DNA of 64,000 nt from Leptolyngbya sp. FACHB-60 (GTDB taxonomy: Bacteria; Cyanobacteriota; Cyanobacteriia; Phormidesmidales; Phormidesmidaceae), in NCBI RefSeq assembly GCF_014695775.1, contig NZ_JACJOX010000028.1, positions 124,001 through 188,000 on the forward strand. The letters are read 5' to 3'. Numbering within the stretch: the stretch's first letter is position 1; every line of letters starts with the position of its first letter. Shown here piece after piece: positions 10,772 to 19,019 of the stretch. Both the position numbers and the translations under genes were made by a program. The notes under the pieces are model-generated. The model did no database searches. It saw only the letters and a program-made list of their open reading frames with translations, and was not told the DNA's origin.

Positions 10772-11359
10772 TCAGGCCTCCACCGGAGCGGGAGCAGGCT
10801 CTAGCAAAGTCACCAACGCCAGATTCACCTGGTCTTCAGTGGGCTGGCTGAGCTCAGCGCGCACGTTAGGGCCAAAGAAAGATTCTATTTTGGCTTTCTT
10901 TTCTACCCAGGTAGAGAAAGGCACCATAGACGAGTCAAACTCCAGTACCAGGGTATAGTTACCGTCGATTTCAGTCTCATGCAGGCCGCTGAGTTCAGGA
11001 CACTCTTGCCCCGAGGGGCTCAGCCCCAGCTTTTGTAGAGCGACATCGAGATGGGCTTCCTGGCCGTAGCGGTAGCGGGTGACGTCGAGGCGCACCTGGT
11101 TTTGGGTGGAGGTGGCCTGCTCCTCGCGTAGCTTGAGCACCTCAGGCGAGGTGGGCTGGGTATAGGACACCGGCTCTAGCTCAGCGGCCCGCAGCGCTAA
11201 CCCACCCAAGAGCACAGGAATGCCGTAGAAGAAACCGACCAGGTTGAGGGTGGAATTGTCTTGAAAGTAGGCAACGAATCCGACGATGGTGAGCACCCCG
11301 CCCACCGCCAGCAGCACCAGACTCAGGTTGATTCGCCCTAACTTAATTCGCCCCAGCAT
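10772..11359 (-). CDS. DUF2854 membrane protein, conserved in cyanobacteria and plants
   Basis: 195 residues from the ATG at 11359, which has GAGGG five bases upstream; an upstream in-frame start at 11395 is less likely. Two hydrophobic segments near the N-terminus (INLSLVLLAVGGVLTIVGFV and LNLVGFFYGIPVLLGGLAL) are followed by a soluble, charged C-terminal domain. I recognise the DUF2854 pattern, found in cyanobacteria and chloroplast-targeted plant proteins; its function is unknown. It heads a same-strand series with the methyltransferase (54 bp apart) and CyanoP, which hints at a thylakoid or photosystem link. Confidence 0.8.
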   Translation of the reverse strand: MLGRIKLGRINLSLVLLAVGGVLTIVGFVAYFQDNSTLNLVGFFYGIPVLLGGLALRAAELEPVSYTQPTSPEVLKLREEQATSTQNQVRLDVTRYRYGQEAHLDVALQKLGLSPSGQECPELSGLHETEIDGNYTLVLEFDSSMVPFSTWVEKKAKIESFFGPNVRAELSQPTEDQVNLALVTLLEPAPAPVEA

Positions 11360-11414
11360 AGAACCCTCGGTGGAAAGATTACCTCTGACTATCATGCCGC
11401 CTTGTGGATGAGAA

Positions 11415-11462
11415 GGGTAGGTAGGGAGTGCGTCAGCTACCTAACGCACTCCCTACCTACCC
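11415..11462. repeat. 19-bp perfect inverted repeat
   Basis: Arms GGGTAGGTAGGGAGTGCGT (11415-11433) and ACGCACTCCCTACCTACCC (11444-11462) pair perfectly around a 10-base loop. The element lies between two divergent genes, so a terminator role is unlikely. It may be a dispersed repeat or a regulatory hairpin. Confidence 0.85.
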
Positions 11463-11525
11463 CTGCCCGATGCACCCCGCTACAAATTTGTTTATGCTGT
11501 CGGAGGACATCTCTAGGGGGACGCT

Positions 11526-11699
11526 ATGGAACTGCAAATGATTCGCGATCGCATTGCCACCATTCGCTCTAAGCGAGAGGCGCTGATTCAGCTGCTAGAG
11601 CAGCCTGATCTGGGCACCCTGCGCATTGATGTCAACCAGGCGATCGAGGAAATGGACGATCTGCTAGAAGAATTTGACCGCACTTTTCCGGTGGGATGA
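11526..11699 (+). CDS. small conserved-type cyanobacterial protein (57 aa)
   Basis: ATG-started frame with a strong purine-rich site (AGGGGG, about five to eight bases upstream). The peptide is highly charged and predicted helical: MIRDRIATIRSKREALIQLL, then a loop PDLGTLRIDVNQ and a second helix AIEEMDDLLEEFDRTFP. This helix-turn-helix hairpin looks like a small coiled-coil or subunit-binding protein. I do not recognise a named family. It lies upstream of the ferredoxin gene on the same strand with a 137-bp gap and contains a HIP1-type GCGATCG site in frame. Composition and ribosome site support a real gene. Confidence 0.7.
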   Translation: MELQMIRDRIATIRSKREALIQLLEQPDLGTLRIDVNQAIEEMDDLLEEFDRTFPVG

Positions 11700-11836
11700 T
11701 AGGTTGAGATTTGGATTGCGATCGGCCAAGGCCCAGTCTAAAGGTTGAGTTTTGCTGGTAGGAAAACTTAAGTCTCTGACCTGGATTGGCTACTGTCCTC
11801 TAAACAATTACTCACCTAAACTTCCGTCAACTCGCT

Positions 11837-12154
11837 ATGGCCACTAGCTACTCCGTCGAAATTCACCACCAGGGCACCACTCAGACCATCACTGTTCCGG
11901 AAGACCAGACTATTTTGGCGGCGGCCCAAGCGGTGGGGCTAGACCTGCCTACTTCCTGTGGGGCGGGGGTGTGCACGACCTGTGCGGCCCTGGTGCTGGA
12001 GGGCGAGGTCGATCAGAGTGAAGGCATGGGGGTGAGCACCGAGCTTCAGGCCGATGGCTACGCGTTGTTGTGCGTCGCCTTCCCGCGATCGGATATCAAG
12101 CTAGAGACTGAGAAGGAAGATGTCGTCTACCAAAAGCAGTTTGGCCAGGGTTAG
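11837..12154 (+). CDS. [2Fe-2S] plant-type ferredoxin
   Basis: 105-residue soluble electron carrier. Cys41, Cys46 and Cys49 in SCGAGVCTTC, together with Cys79 in ALLCVAFP, are the four cluster ligands. The spacing CX4CX2C-X29-C is that of plant/cyanobacterial ferredoxins. The acidic surface and EKEDVVYQ C-terminus differ from the main photosynthetic PetF consensus, so this may be a paralogue with a specialised partner. It is monocistronic: a strong terminator begins one base after the stop codon. Confidence 0.93.
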   Translation: MATSYSVEIHHQGTTQTITVPEDQTILAAAQAVGLDLPTSCGAGVCTTCAALVLEGEVDQSEGMGVSTELQADGYALLCVAFPRSDIKLETEKEDVVYQKQFGQG

Positions 12155-12193
12155 ACCCAATGGTGGGCAATGCCCACCATTGGGTGATTTTTG
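12155..12193 (+). terminator. terminator of the ferredoxin gene, built on a GGTGGGC palindrome
   Basis: ACCCAATGGTGGGC and GCCCACCATTGGGT pair perfectly over 14 bp around AAT, then GATTTTTGG follows. The core GGTGGGCAATGCCCACC recurs in degenerate form at 12248, so the terminator appears to use a dispersed palindromic repeat. Confidence 0.85.
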
Positions 12194-12247
12194 GCAGACA
12201 GGTATCCCATCTCGACTAGGGTTGTCCAGTCTTTGCGACGCTCTAGC

Positions 12248-12264
12248 GGTGGGCGATGCTCACC
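12248..12264. repeat. second copy of the GGTGGGC palindrome
   Basis: GGTGGGCGATGCTCACC matches 15 of 17 bases of the core of the terminator at 12162-12178. It lies 39 bp before the next gene. Confidence 0.6.
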
Positions 12265-12302
12265 CTACGCCGAACAGAAATTACTCTTTTTGTGGGTAGA
12301 CG

Positions 12303-12500
12303 ATGGCATTGGCCACTCACTTTATTATTTTGGATATCAATCTGGGAGAGGCTCAGGAAGACCTGGTTGGGGCGATCGAATCGGCCCTGGCTGAGCAGGG
12401 CGAACCTCTGCGCTGGGCGATTACCCAGGTGAACTCTGCCACCCAAACCGCCACCGTCGAAGCCGTGGTGACGACGCACGTCAATTCTGAGCTGCTATGA
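12303..12500 (+). CDS. small conserved-type protein upstream of DUF3326 protein (65 aa)
   Basis: 65 residues, ATG start, no strong ribosome site. The product reads as one alpha/beta unit: FIILDINLGE, a helix EDLVGAIESALAEQ, then two strands PLRWAITQVNS and TATVEAVVTTH. I recognise no named family. Its last codons overlap the start of the DUF3326 gene by four bases (ATGA), so the two are translationally coupled and probably act together. Confidence 0.7.
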   Translation: MALATHFIILDINLGEAQEDLVGAIESALAEQGEPLRWAITQVNSATQTATVEAVVTTHVNSELL

Positions 12501-13582
12501 ATGCCAATCCGAGTCGTCGTCCCTACACTGCGGTGCTGGTAGTGCCCACGGGCATTGGGGCAGCGGTGGGGGGCTACGCGGGGGATGCGCTGCCGGTGGC
12601 GCGGGCGATCGCCTCGGTGGTTGACACTCTGATTACCCACCCCAACGTGATGAATGGGGCTCAGCTCTACTGGCCGCTGCCCAACGCCTGCTATGTCGAG
12701 GGCTATGGGCTAGACCAGTTTGCCGCTGGACGCTGGGGGCTGCGCCCAGTACACCGCAACCGTATTGGCCTAGTGCTAGATGCGGCGATCGAGGATGACC
12801 TGCGCTGGCGACACCTGCAAGCGGCGGATGCCGCTCGGGCCACCCTGGGCTTAGATTTGACTGACTACGTCGTTACCGATGCACCCCTGGGGGTAGAGCT
12901 GCGGACGGCGGCTTCGGGAGCGACCTGGGGCACGATTCAGCGGCCTGACAGTTTGCTACGGGCGGCAGAGCGGGCGATCGCCGCTGGAGCTAATGCGATC
13001 GCCGTTGTCGCCCGTTTTCCCGAAGACACCGATGCTGAGACGCTGCAAGACTATCGCCAAGGCCACGGCGTCGACCCATTGGCGGGGGCCGAGGCGGTGA
13101 TCAGCCATCTGGTGGTGCGCACTCTGCAAGTGCCCTGCGCCCACGCCCCAGCTCTCAGCCCGCTGCCGCTAGATCCGTCGATCTCGCCCAAATCTGCCGC
13201 TGAGGAACTGGGCTACACGTTTTTGCCCTGTGTGCTGGCGGGGTTGAGCCGAGCGCCGCAGTTCTTGACAGAGCCAGCCCTGGGCTACCTTGGGGGACAA
13301 TCCAGCCCCACCCTCTGGGCCGACCAGGTCGACGCCATTGTAGTGCCCGCCAGCGCCTGCGGGGGCAGTGCCCTGCTGAGCCTGGGGTGGCGATCGCTGG
13401 CGATCGCCGTCGAAGCCAACTCCACCGCCCTAAATGTCAGCCCCGAAGCCCTCAGTATCCCGGCGGTGCGGGTGTCGTCTTACCTGGAGGCAGTGGGGCT
13501 ACTGGCGGCCCATCGGGCGGGGGTTCATCCCCAGGCGCTGACGGCCCAAATGCCGCAGATTCAGGTTCTAAGCTCTCCCTAG
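12497..13582 (+). CDS. DUF3326 domain-containing protein
   Basis: 361 residues, soluble, with a Rossmann-like start AVLVVPTGIGAAVGGYAGDA, a conserved HPNVMNGAQLYWP segment, and a C-terminal region VVPASACGGSALLSLG. I match this to DUF3326, a family found mainly in cyanobacteria and plants whose function is not established. The glycine-rich N-terminal loop and HPNVxNG motif suggest nucleotide or small-ligand binding, which is inference. It is coupled by ATGA overlap to the 65-residue protein upstream. Confidence 0.8.
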   Translation: MNANPSRRPYTAVLVVPTGIGAAVGGYAGDALPVARAIASVVDTLITHPNVMNGAQLYWPLPNACYVEGYGLDQFAAGRWGLRPVHRNRIGLVLDAAIEDDLRWRHLQAADAARATLGLDLTDYVVTDAPLGVELRTAASGATWGTIQRPDSLLRAAERAIAAGANAIAVVARFPEDTDAETLQDYRQGHGVDPLAGAEAVISHLVVRTLQVPCAHAPALSPLPLDPSISPKSAAEELGYTFLPCVLAGLSRAPQFLTEPALGYLGGQSSPTLWADQVDAIVVPASACGGSALLSLGWRSLAIAVEANSTALNVSPEALSIPAVRVSSYLEAVGLLAAHRAGVHPQALTAQMPQIQVLSSP

Positions 13583-13788
13583 GCGGGTTCAGCCTTTGGG
13601 CAGATAGAAAACATCTCGCCAGTTCCTACAATTGCACCTGAAGGAGGCTGGATTTAGGCCAACATCTACTGTCAACCTATTGTGCAAGAGCAAGGCCGCA
13701 GATCGCCCCTGGTATCAACCCGTTAAGGGCACGCCCTGATGCCACTGCTGATGCGATCGAGCCTCTGCTGTCGTCGCAGGAGCATGCT

Positions 13789-14220
13789 ATGGCAAAGCGT
13801 ACCGTCAACGTTCTACTCGTCGAAGACGACGAGGTAGATGTAATGAACGTTCAGCGAGCCTTTAAACGCAACCGCATCGAGAATCCTCTCTATATCGCTA
13901 GCAATGGGCTGGCGGCACTCGATATGCTGCGCGGTAGCGACTCTGAGCCACCGTCGATGCCAGAGCATCGCCGTTTGGTGCTGCTCGACATCAATATGCC
14001 CAAGATGAACGGGCTAGAGTTTCTCCAGGAGCTTCGCCAGGATGAATCGCTAAAGTCTACGCCAGTCGTTGTGCTGACTACCTCTGACGCCGACCAAGAT
14101 CGCCTCGAAGCCTATCGATTAAATGTAGCAGGCTATATTCTAAAACCAGTTGCTTTTGCTACCTTTGCAGATGTAGTGGCGGCCCTCAACCAGTACTGGG
14201 CGCTGTGTGAAATTCCATAA
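13789..14220 (+). CDS. single-domain response regulator (Rcp1/CheY-like)
   Basis: 143-residue stand-alone receiver. Acidic residues in VEDDEVD, phospho-acceptor Asp67 in LLDINMPKMNG, the TT of VVLTTSD and Lys in YILKPV are all present. The long loop before Asp67 and the C-terminal extension resemble Rcp1-type receivers that pair with phytochromes and other kinases. It overlaps the next gene's open frame; the likely kinase start at 14270 leaves a 49-bp gap, so the pair is probably one operon and a phosphorelay. GCAGGAG lies just before the start. Confidence 0.93.
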   Translation: MAKRTVNVLLVEDDEVDVMNVQRAFKRNRIENPLYIASNGLAALDMLRGSDSEPPSMPEHRRLVLLDINMPKMNGLEFLQELRQDESLKSTPVVVLTTSDADQDRLEAYRLNVAGYILKPVAFATFADVVAALNQYWALCEIP

Positions 14221-14269
14221 CCAGACTTGTTGGAATCCGCCGTGGGTAGCAGAGGTAGGTATTGAGCGG

Positions 14270-15544
14270 ATGGGCAAAGCGCTAGAAATTCTGTTAGTGG
14301 ATGACGATGCTGTCGATCGCATGGCCATCTGCCGGGCTCTAGCTCGCGCTGATTTACGAGTTGAAGTCACTGAGGTGACCAGTGCTGAGCAGGCGATCGC
14401 CAGCCTCAAAAGTCGCACCTACGACTGCGTTTTTCTAGACTACCGCCTGCCCGAGCAAGACGGCCTATCGCTGATCCGTCAGTGGCGGGCCGAGGGTGTA
14501 ACCATTCCGCTGGTGGTGCTGACTGGCCAGGGCGACGAACAAATTGCCGTCGACTTGATGAAGGCTGGTGCTAGCGACTACCTCATCAAAACTCGGGTGT
14601 CGCCCGATCGCCTAGCCCTGCTGTTGCGTAACGCCCTGCGCATGTACGAAGTGGAGCGACGAGAAGCTAAAGTCATGGCCCAGCTCCAGCAGACCAATAA
14701 GCTGCTCACCCAGCAGAACGAAGAACTAGAGCGCCAGCGTCGCTACATTGAAGACCAAAACCTCAAGCTGCTAGAGGCCTACCGGGTCAAGTCTGAGTTT
14801 TTGGCCACCATGTCCCACGAGCTGCGCACACCGCTAAACGCCATTTTGGGGTTTTCGCAGATTCTCGACAGCCAGTCGAAGGGGCCTCTAACCTCCCATC
14901 AGGCCGAGATGATCAGGCGCATTTTCACCAATGGCAAGAACCTGCTCAACCTGGTGAACGACATTCTTGACCTGTCTAAGCTAGAGGCCCAGCGATTGAC
15001 GCTGAACCTGACCCAGGTCAATCTCCACAATCTGGTGCAGACTACGTTGTTAGATTTGCGATCGCTGGCTGACGGCAAAGCCCTCACCCTAAAGAGCACC
15101 CTCCAGCTCAACAACCCAGTAGTGACGAACGACGAACACCGGCTACGCCAGGTGCTCACCAACCTGGTATCTAACGCTATCAAGTTTACCGATCGCGGTC
15201 AGGTACACGTCACCCTCACCGAGACCGCCTCTGATCAAATTTCTCTCACCGTCGCCGATACCGGCATTGGCATTGCCGAAGAGCAGCTGCCCCACATTTT
15301 TGAGGCCTTTCGCCAGGTCGACCAAACCATTCGTCGCCAACGCCCTGGCACCGGGTTGGGGCTGGCCATTGTCCAGTCGTTGGTCGGCATCATGGGCGGC
15401 ACCATTGTCGTTAATAGCAAGCAGGGGCAGGGGACGACCTTTGTAGTCACGCTGCCTCGGCAGATTTCACTACCGCCAGAAACCTTTAGCCTAGATGCTG
15501 ATCTAGTTGCTCAGCCGCTGAGCCTGAGCCTGAACACGGAGTAG
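14270..15544 (+). CDS. REC-HisKA-HATPase hybrid histidine kinase
   Basis: 424 residues from the ATG at 14270, preceded by GAGGTAGG; an in-frame ATG at 14207 overlapping the previous gene is less likely. Order: receiver (Asp57 in FLDYRLPEQDG, with LIKTR replacing the usual KP), a coiled coil 125-170, HisKA (His183 in [10 protein letters not shown]), HATPase with DTGIGIAEE and GTGLGLAIV. It has no membrane segment, so it is cytoplasmic and receives its input through phosphorylation of its own receiver. The single-domain regulator just upstream is the probable partner. Confidence 0.92.
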   Translation: MGKALEILLVDDDAVDRMAICRALARADLRVEVTEVTSAEQAIASLKSRTYDCVFLDYRLPEQDGLSLIRQWRAEGVTIPLVVLTGQGDEQIAVDLMKAGASDYLIKTRVSPDRLALLLRNALRMYEVERREAKVMAQLQQTNKLLTQQNEELERQRRYIEDQNLKLLEAYRVKSEFLATMSHELRTPLNAILGFSQILDSQSKGPLTSHQAEMIRRIFTNGKNLLNLVNDILDLSKLEAQRLTLNLTQVNLHNLVQTTLLDLRSLADGKALTLKSTLQLNNPVVTNDEHRLRQVLTNLVSNAIKFTDRGQVHVTLTETASDQISLTVADTGIGIAEEQLPHIFEAFRQVDQTIRRQRPGTGLGLAIVQSLVGIMGGTIVVNSKQGQGTTFVVTLPRQISLPPETFSLDADLVAQPLSLSLNTE

Positions 15545-15707
15545 GATGGGGCCAGGGTTGCAAAAGAGGGGGCTAGAGAACGGACGAACGCCCCAGCGAT
15601 CTAGGATCTAGGCCATTTCAGTAGCATCTATCCACCCTGAGTAAAGCCGCCATCCATTTACGGTGGCAACGTGGGAAAATAAGGTTCGCATTTTTGGAAA
15701 ATTGCCT

Positions 15708-16985
15708 GTGAAAGCTCTTGTGGTCGGCAGCGGTGGCCGTGAACATACCCTGGCCTGGTCGCTGCTGCGATCGCCCAAAATCACCGAGGTGGTCTGCGTG
15801 CCGGGCAATGGTGGCACTGCTACCCTGCCCCACTGCCGCAATCTGGCTATGGCCCCCACCGACTTTGAGGGCATCGCTCGCTTTGCCCTAGTCAACAACC
15901 TAGAGCTGGTCGTGGTCGGCCCCGAGCAGCCCCTAGCCGAGGGCATTACTGACTATCTGCAAGAGCAGGGGCTCAAGGTGTTTGGCCCCTGCCAAGCGGG
16001 GGCGCAGATCGAGGCCAGCAAGGCCTGGGCCAAGGCGCTGATGGTTGAGGCGGGTATTCCCACCGCTAAAGCCGAGGTCTTTGAAGCAGAAGCGGCTGCC
16101 CTCTCCTACCTAGAGCAGCAGGGTGCCCCCATTGTGGTGAAGGCCGACGGGCTAGCGGCAGGCAAAGGCGTCACCGTGGCCCACACCTTAGACGAGGCGA
16201 TTCAAGCCGTCAAGGATGCGTTTAGCGGCAAGTTTGGGGCCGCTGGCCACCAGGTAGTGATCGAAGAATTTATGACCGGCCAGGAGGCTTCGGTGCTGGC
16301 CATCACCGATGGGAAGTCCATTCGCCCCCTGGTGCCTGCCCAAGACCACAAGGCGATTGGCGAGGGCGACACTGGCCCTAATACTGGCGGCATGGGAGCC
16401 TATGCCCCTACCCCGGTGGTGACCCCTGCCATTATGGAGCGGGTGCAAAAGGAGGTACTAGAACCGGCGATCGCCACCCTGCGCGATCGAGGCATCGACT
16501 ATCGCGGCATTCTCTACGCCGGGCTGATGATTACCCCCCAGGGCGAACCCAAAGTGGTGGAGTTTAACTGCCGATTGGGCGACCCCGAGACCCAAGCCGT
16601 GCTGCCCCTGCTCGAAACCCCGCTGGAAGAAGTGATGCTAGCCTGTATCGAAGGGCGGCTCGACACCCTAAAGCTGCAATGGAAGCCGGAAGCCGCCGCC
16701 TGTGTGGTGGTGGCCGCCGAGGGCTACCCCGACAAATTCCCTAAGGGCATGGAAATTGTTGGCTTTGAAGAAGCGGCCGCCACCGGAGCGCTGGTGTTTC
16801 ACGCGGGCACGCGCCGCCGGGGCAACAGCATTGTCGCCGATGGCGGCCGCGTGCTGGGGGTGACGGGTCTGGGCGAAACCTTTGAGGCGGCGATCGCCAA
16901 TGCCTACGAGGCGATCGACAAAATTTGCTTTGAGGGCATGTACTATCGCCGCGACATTGGCTACCGAGTGAAAGGGCTGTCTTGA
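15708..16985 (+). CDS. purD: phosphoribosylamine-glycine ligase (GAR synthetase)
   Basis: Second step of purine synthesis: ATP-dependent joining of glycine to 5-phosphoribosylamine. ATP-grasp enzyme of normal length (about 425 aa). N-terminal [19 protein letters not shown] matches the family start, so GTG at 15708 (GGAAA upstream) is preferred over the GTG at 15663. Other landmarks are [15 protein letters not shown], the loop [19 protein letters not shown], and [12 protein letters not shown] near the metal site. It is transcribed alone, convergent with the DUF3598 gene. Confidence 0.96.
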   Translation: MKALVVGSGGREHTLAWSLLRSPKITEVVCVPGNGGTATLPHCRNLAMAPTDFEGIARFALVNNLELVVVGPEQPLAEGITDYLQEQGLKVFGPCQAGAQIEASKAWAKALMVEAGIPTAKAEVFEAEAAALSYLEQQGAPIVVKADGLAAGKGVTVAHTLDEAIQAVKDAFSGKFGAAGHQVVIEEFMTGQEASVLAITDGKSIRPLVPAQDHKAIGEGDTGPNTGGMGAYAPTPVVTPAIMERVQKEVLEPAIATLRDRGIDYRGILYAGLMITPQGEPKVVEFNCRLGDPETQAVLPLLETPLEEVMLACIEGRLDTLKLQWKPEAAACVVVAAEGYPDKFPKGMEIVGFEEAAATGALVFHAGTRRRGNSIVADGGRVLGVTGLGETFEAAIANAYEAIDKICFEGMYYRRDIGYRVKGLS

Positions 16986-17180
16986 GGCGAGAAACCGGGT
17001 TTTTGCCATAGGAAAAGAGCGAAGCTAGAAAAGCGAAAAATGAAAAAAGTGCCTGACAGGCTCGGATCCTGGTACTTTAGGCTGTCCTGACCCAGGCTCA
17101 CCTACTGTAAGGCTTGGGCGGAGCCGTTCTCAAAGTGTCCCTAGAGGAGAAAGCTACCAGGACAATCCCTGTCGGGATGG

Positions 17181-18014
17181 CTATAGTTTTTGCTCAGTCA
17201 CCAGGGTCAGACTTTCCCAAGTGCCCTGGGCATTGTAGGTGCGAATTAGCCGCTGCCGCAGAGTCGGCGTAATTAGCCAACCCGCTTCTAAAAACAGCGG
17301 CTGCCCCGACTGAATCTCGGTGGGAAAAGTGGCCGAAGCCCCTGCCGGTAAGAGTAAGACTGTAACAGGCTGGCTACCCTGCTCAAATCGCAAGGTCGAG
17401 CCCACCAGCTGGCCCTGGGACTGGATAGCTGGACTGTTGCCAAAGGTGAGAGTTTGGGTAATCACGCGATCGCTCTCCCGCTGAATCTCTAGCCGGGTCG
17501 CCATTGACTGCTGGGGCTGCCAGTCAGGGAATACCGTGGTGGCCTCCCCCACCCAGGTGCCGAGCAGCTGATCCACTGTGAGCGCGGGGCGAGGGGTGGG
17601 TTCGGTGCCGGCCAAATGCTCTCGGATCAGCGTCAGACTGCCGAGGGTGGGCTGACGAGGAAAAATTTGGGCTACGCGCAGGCGATTGCTACCGTGGATC
17701 AGGCCCAGCTCGGCCCCAAACTCGCTCACCGGGCTACGCTGAATCGACCCTTGAGAAAAGGCACCAGTTTCACAAAACAGCACGCCCCGCCCGAGGGAGC
17801 TGTATTCCAATACCGTTTCGCTGGGAGGCTGGCCGAGGGGGCGCTTGCGAATCTCCTGGCGCATCGTGTTGCCCTCGTTAAGCGGAATCAGCGCCACCTC
17901 CGAGGGCGTGTCTTGCAAAATTTCCCCCGTCGGCGACACCTGGGTAAATGACCCGACCCAGGTGCCCTGGTTTTTGAGTAAACGCGCCCACTGAGTCGAA
18001 GTCGCCGAGGTCAT
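17181..18014 (-). CDS. DUF3598 family protein
   Basis: 277 residues from the ATG at 18014 (a TTG at 18032 is also in frame). Soluble, beta-rich, with two repeats of a lipocalin-like pattern: WARLLKNQGTWVGSFTQVSP near the N-terminus and LLGTWVGEATTVFPDW midway. DUF3598 proteins are cyanobacterial and plastid calycin-like beta barrels; the function is not established, though the fold is related to phycobilin lyases and other small-molecule carriers. It is the last gene of a psb28-moaB-DUF3598 run on the minus strand (43-bp gap to moaB). Confidence 0.78.
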   Translation of the reverse strand: MTSATSTQWARLLKNQGTWVGSFTQVSPTGEILQDTPSEVALIPLNEGNTMRQEIRKRPLGQPPSETVLEYSSLGRGVLFCETGAFSQGSIQRSPVSEFGAELGLIHGSNRLRVAQIFPRQPTLGSLTLIREHLAGTEPTPRPALTVDQLLGTWVGEATTVFPDWQPQQSMATRLEIQRESDRVITQTLTFGNSPAIQSQGQLVGSTLRFEQGSQPVTVLLLPAGASATFPTEIQSGQPLFLEAGWLITPTLRQRLIRTYNAQGTWESLTLVTEQKL

Positions 18015-18057
18015 AGTGCGGTGAAGAGACAATCGCGTGAAGAGTTTAATGGCAAAT

Positions 18058-18546
18058 TTAGCTTTGCATCAGGCTAACCAGGTGAGGCAACTCTGGCAAA
18101 ATGAGTGCCTCCATCGCCAGGGTCACCGCCTTGCTAGACCCCGGTAGCGAGAAAATTAGGGTGGATTGGTACACCCCGGCCACAGCGCGGGAGGCCATGG
18201 CGCGAGAACCAATTTCTTGAAAGCTGAGATGGCGAAAGATTTCCCCAAACCCCGGCAGGGTTTTCTCTAGCAGGGCGGCGATCGCATCGTAGGTAGTGTC
18301 GCGAGGGGCAATGCCCGTCCCCCCGGTGAGAATGATGCAGTCAACCTGCGCGGCCAGGGTCTCGCACAGCGGGCAAATCTGCTGCGGCTCGTCGGGGATG
18401 ATGCGATAGTCGATCACCTGGTGGCCTGCCTCGGCCAGCAAGGTTTGCAGGAGTTGCCCGCTGCGATCGCTCTCGACGGTGCGGGTGTCGCTCACGGTAA
18501 CTACCGCACAGCGCACCGGTCTGCCTAATGCCGGGGGATGGGCCAT
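18058..18546 (-). CDS. moaB: molybdenum cofactor biosynthesis protein MoaB/Mog family
   Basis: 162 residues from the ATG at 18546; longer in-frame starts would run into psb28. Enzymes of this family adenylylate molybdopterin before molybdenum insertion. The family is recognised from CAVVTVSDTRTVESDRSG, the substrate loop ILTGGTGIAPRDTTYDA and the C-terminal FSLPGSSKAVTLAM. It starts 14 bp after psb28 on the same strand, so the two are probably co-transcribed. Whether it is MoaB or Mog cannot be decided by sequence inspection alone. Confidence 0.92.
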   Translation of the reverse strand: MAHPPALGRPVRCAVVTVSDTRTVESDRSGQLLQTLLAEAGHQVIDYRIIPDEPQQICPLCETLAAQVDCIILTGGTGIAPRDTTYDAIAALLEKTLPGFGEIFRHLSFQEIGSRAMASRAVAGVYQSTLIFSLPGSSKAVTLAMEALILPELPHLVSLMQS

Positions 18547-18560
18547 GGCTAGAGTCGTAC

Positions 18561-18896
18561 CTAGCTTTTGGTAAAGCCCAACCCGTTTTGCTCGGCGTAG
18601 CGGTTCATAAACCGCATAAAGCGATCCCACTCGGCTTCGCTCTTCATCACGTAGGTGGCCTCAATGCCCGCTGGTTCGCCGTTGACAAATTTGCCGTTGA
18701 CATCGCGGCTCGACATCTCACCTTCTTCGTCTACCAGATACATGCCGGTGATTTCAACTCCATCCTGCTGGGAGAGCGCCTGGGGGTGGTCGAAATAGAA
18801 GGTAGCAGTGCCGTCTGAGCCATCCTTGGCGCGAGTGAGGCGCACATCGGGAATGACGGGTTCTGCAATACCACGGGAAAATTGAATCTCGGCCAT
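18561..18896 (-). CDS. psb28: photosystem II assembly protein Psb28
   Basis: 111-residue soluble protein of normal length that binds photosystem II assembly intermediates at the cytoplasmic side near CP47. Recognised from [33 protein letters not shown], the [10 protein letters not shown] strand and the C-terminal [20 protein letters not shown]. The start ATG at 18896 gives the canonical N-terminus. First gene of a minus-strand run with moaB 14 bp downstream. Confidence 0.97.
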   Translation of the reverse strand: MAEIQFSRGIAEPVIPDVRLTRAKDGSDGTATFYFDHPQALSQQDGVEITGMYLVDEEGEMSSRDVNGKFVNGEPAGIEATYVMKSEAEWDRFMRFMNRYAEQNGLGFTKS

Positions 18897-19019
18897 GCCA
18901 AAGGTCCTAATCTAAGAATGCCATTTATTAAGGTTTATTCTCGCACGATACCGGAACCGGATCTGACGCGGGAAGTAACTCTGCCGCAGTCGCGGGCTCA
19001 AGCCGCCGACTCAGTATCT

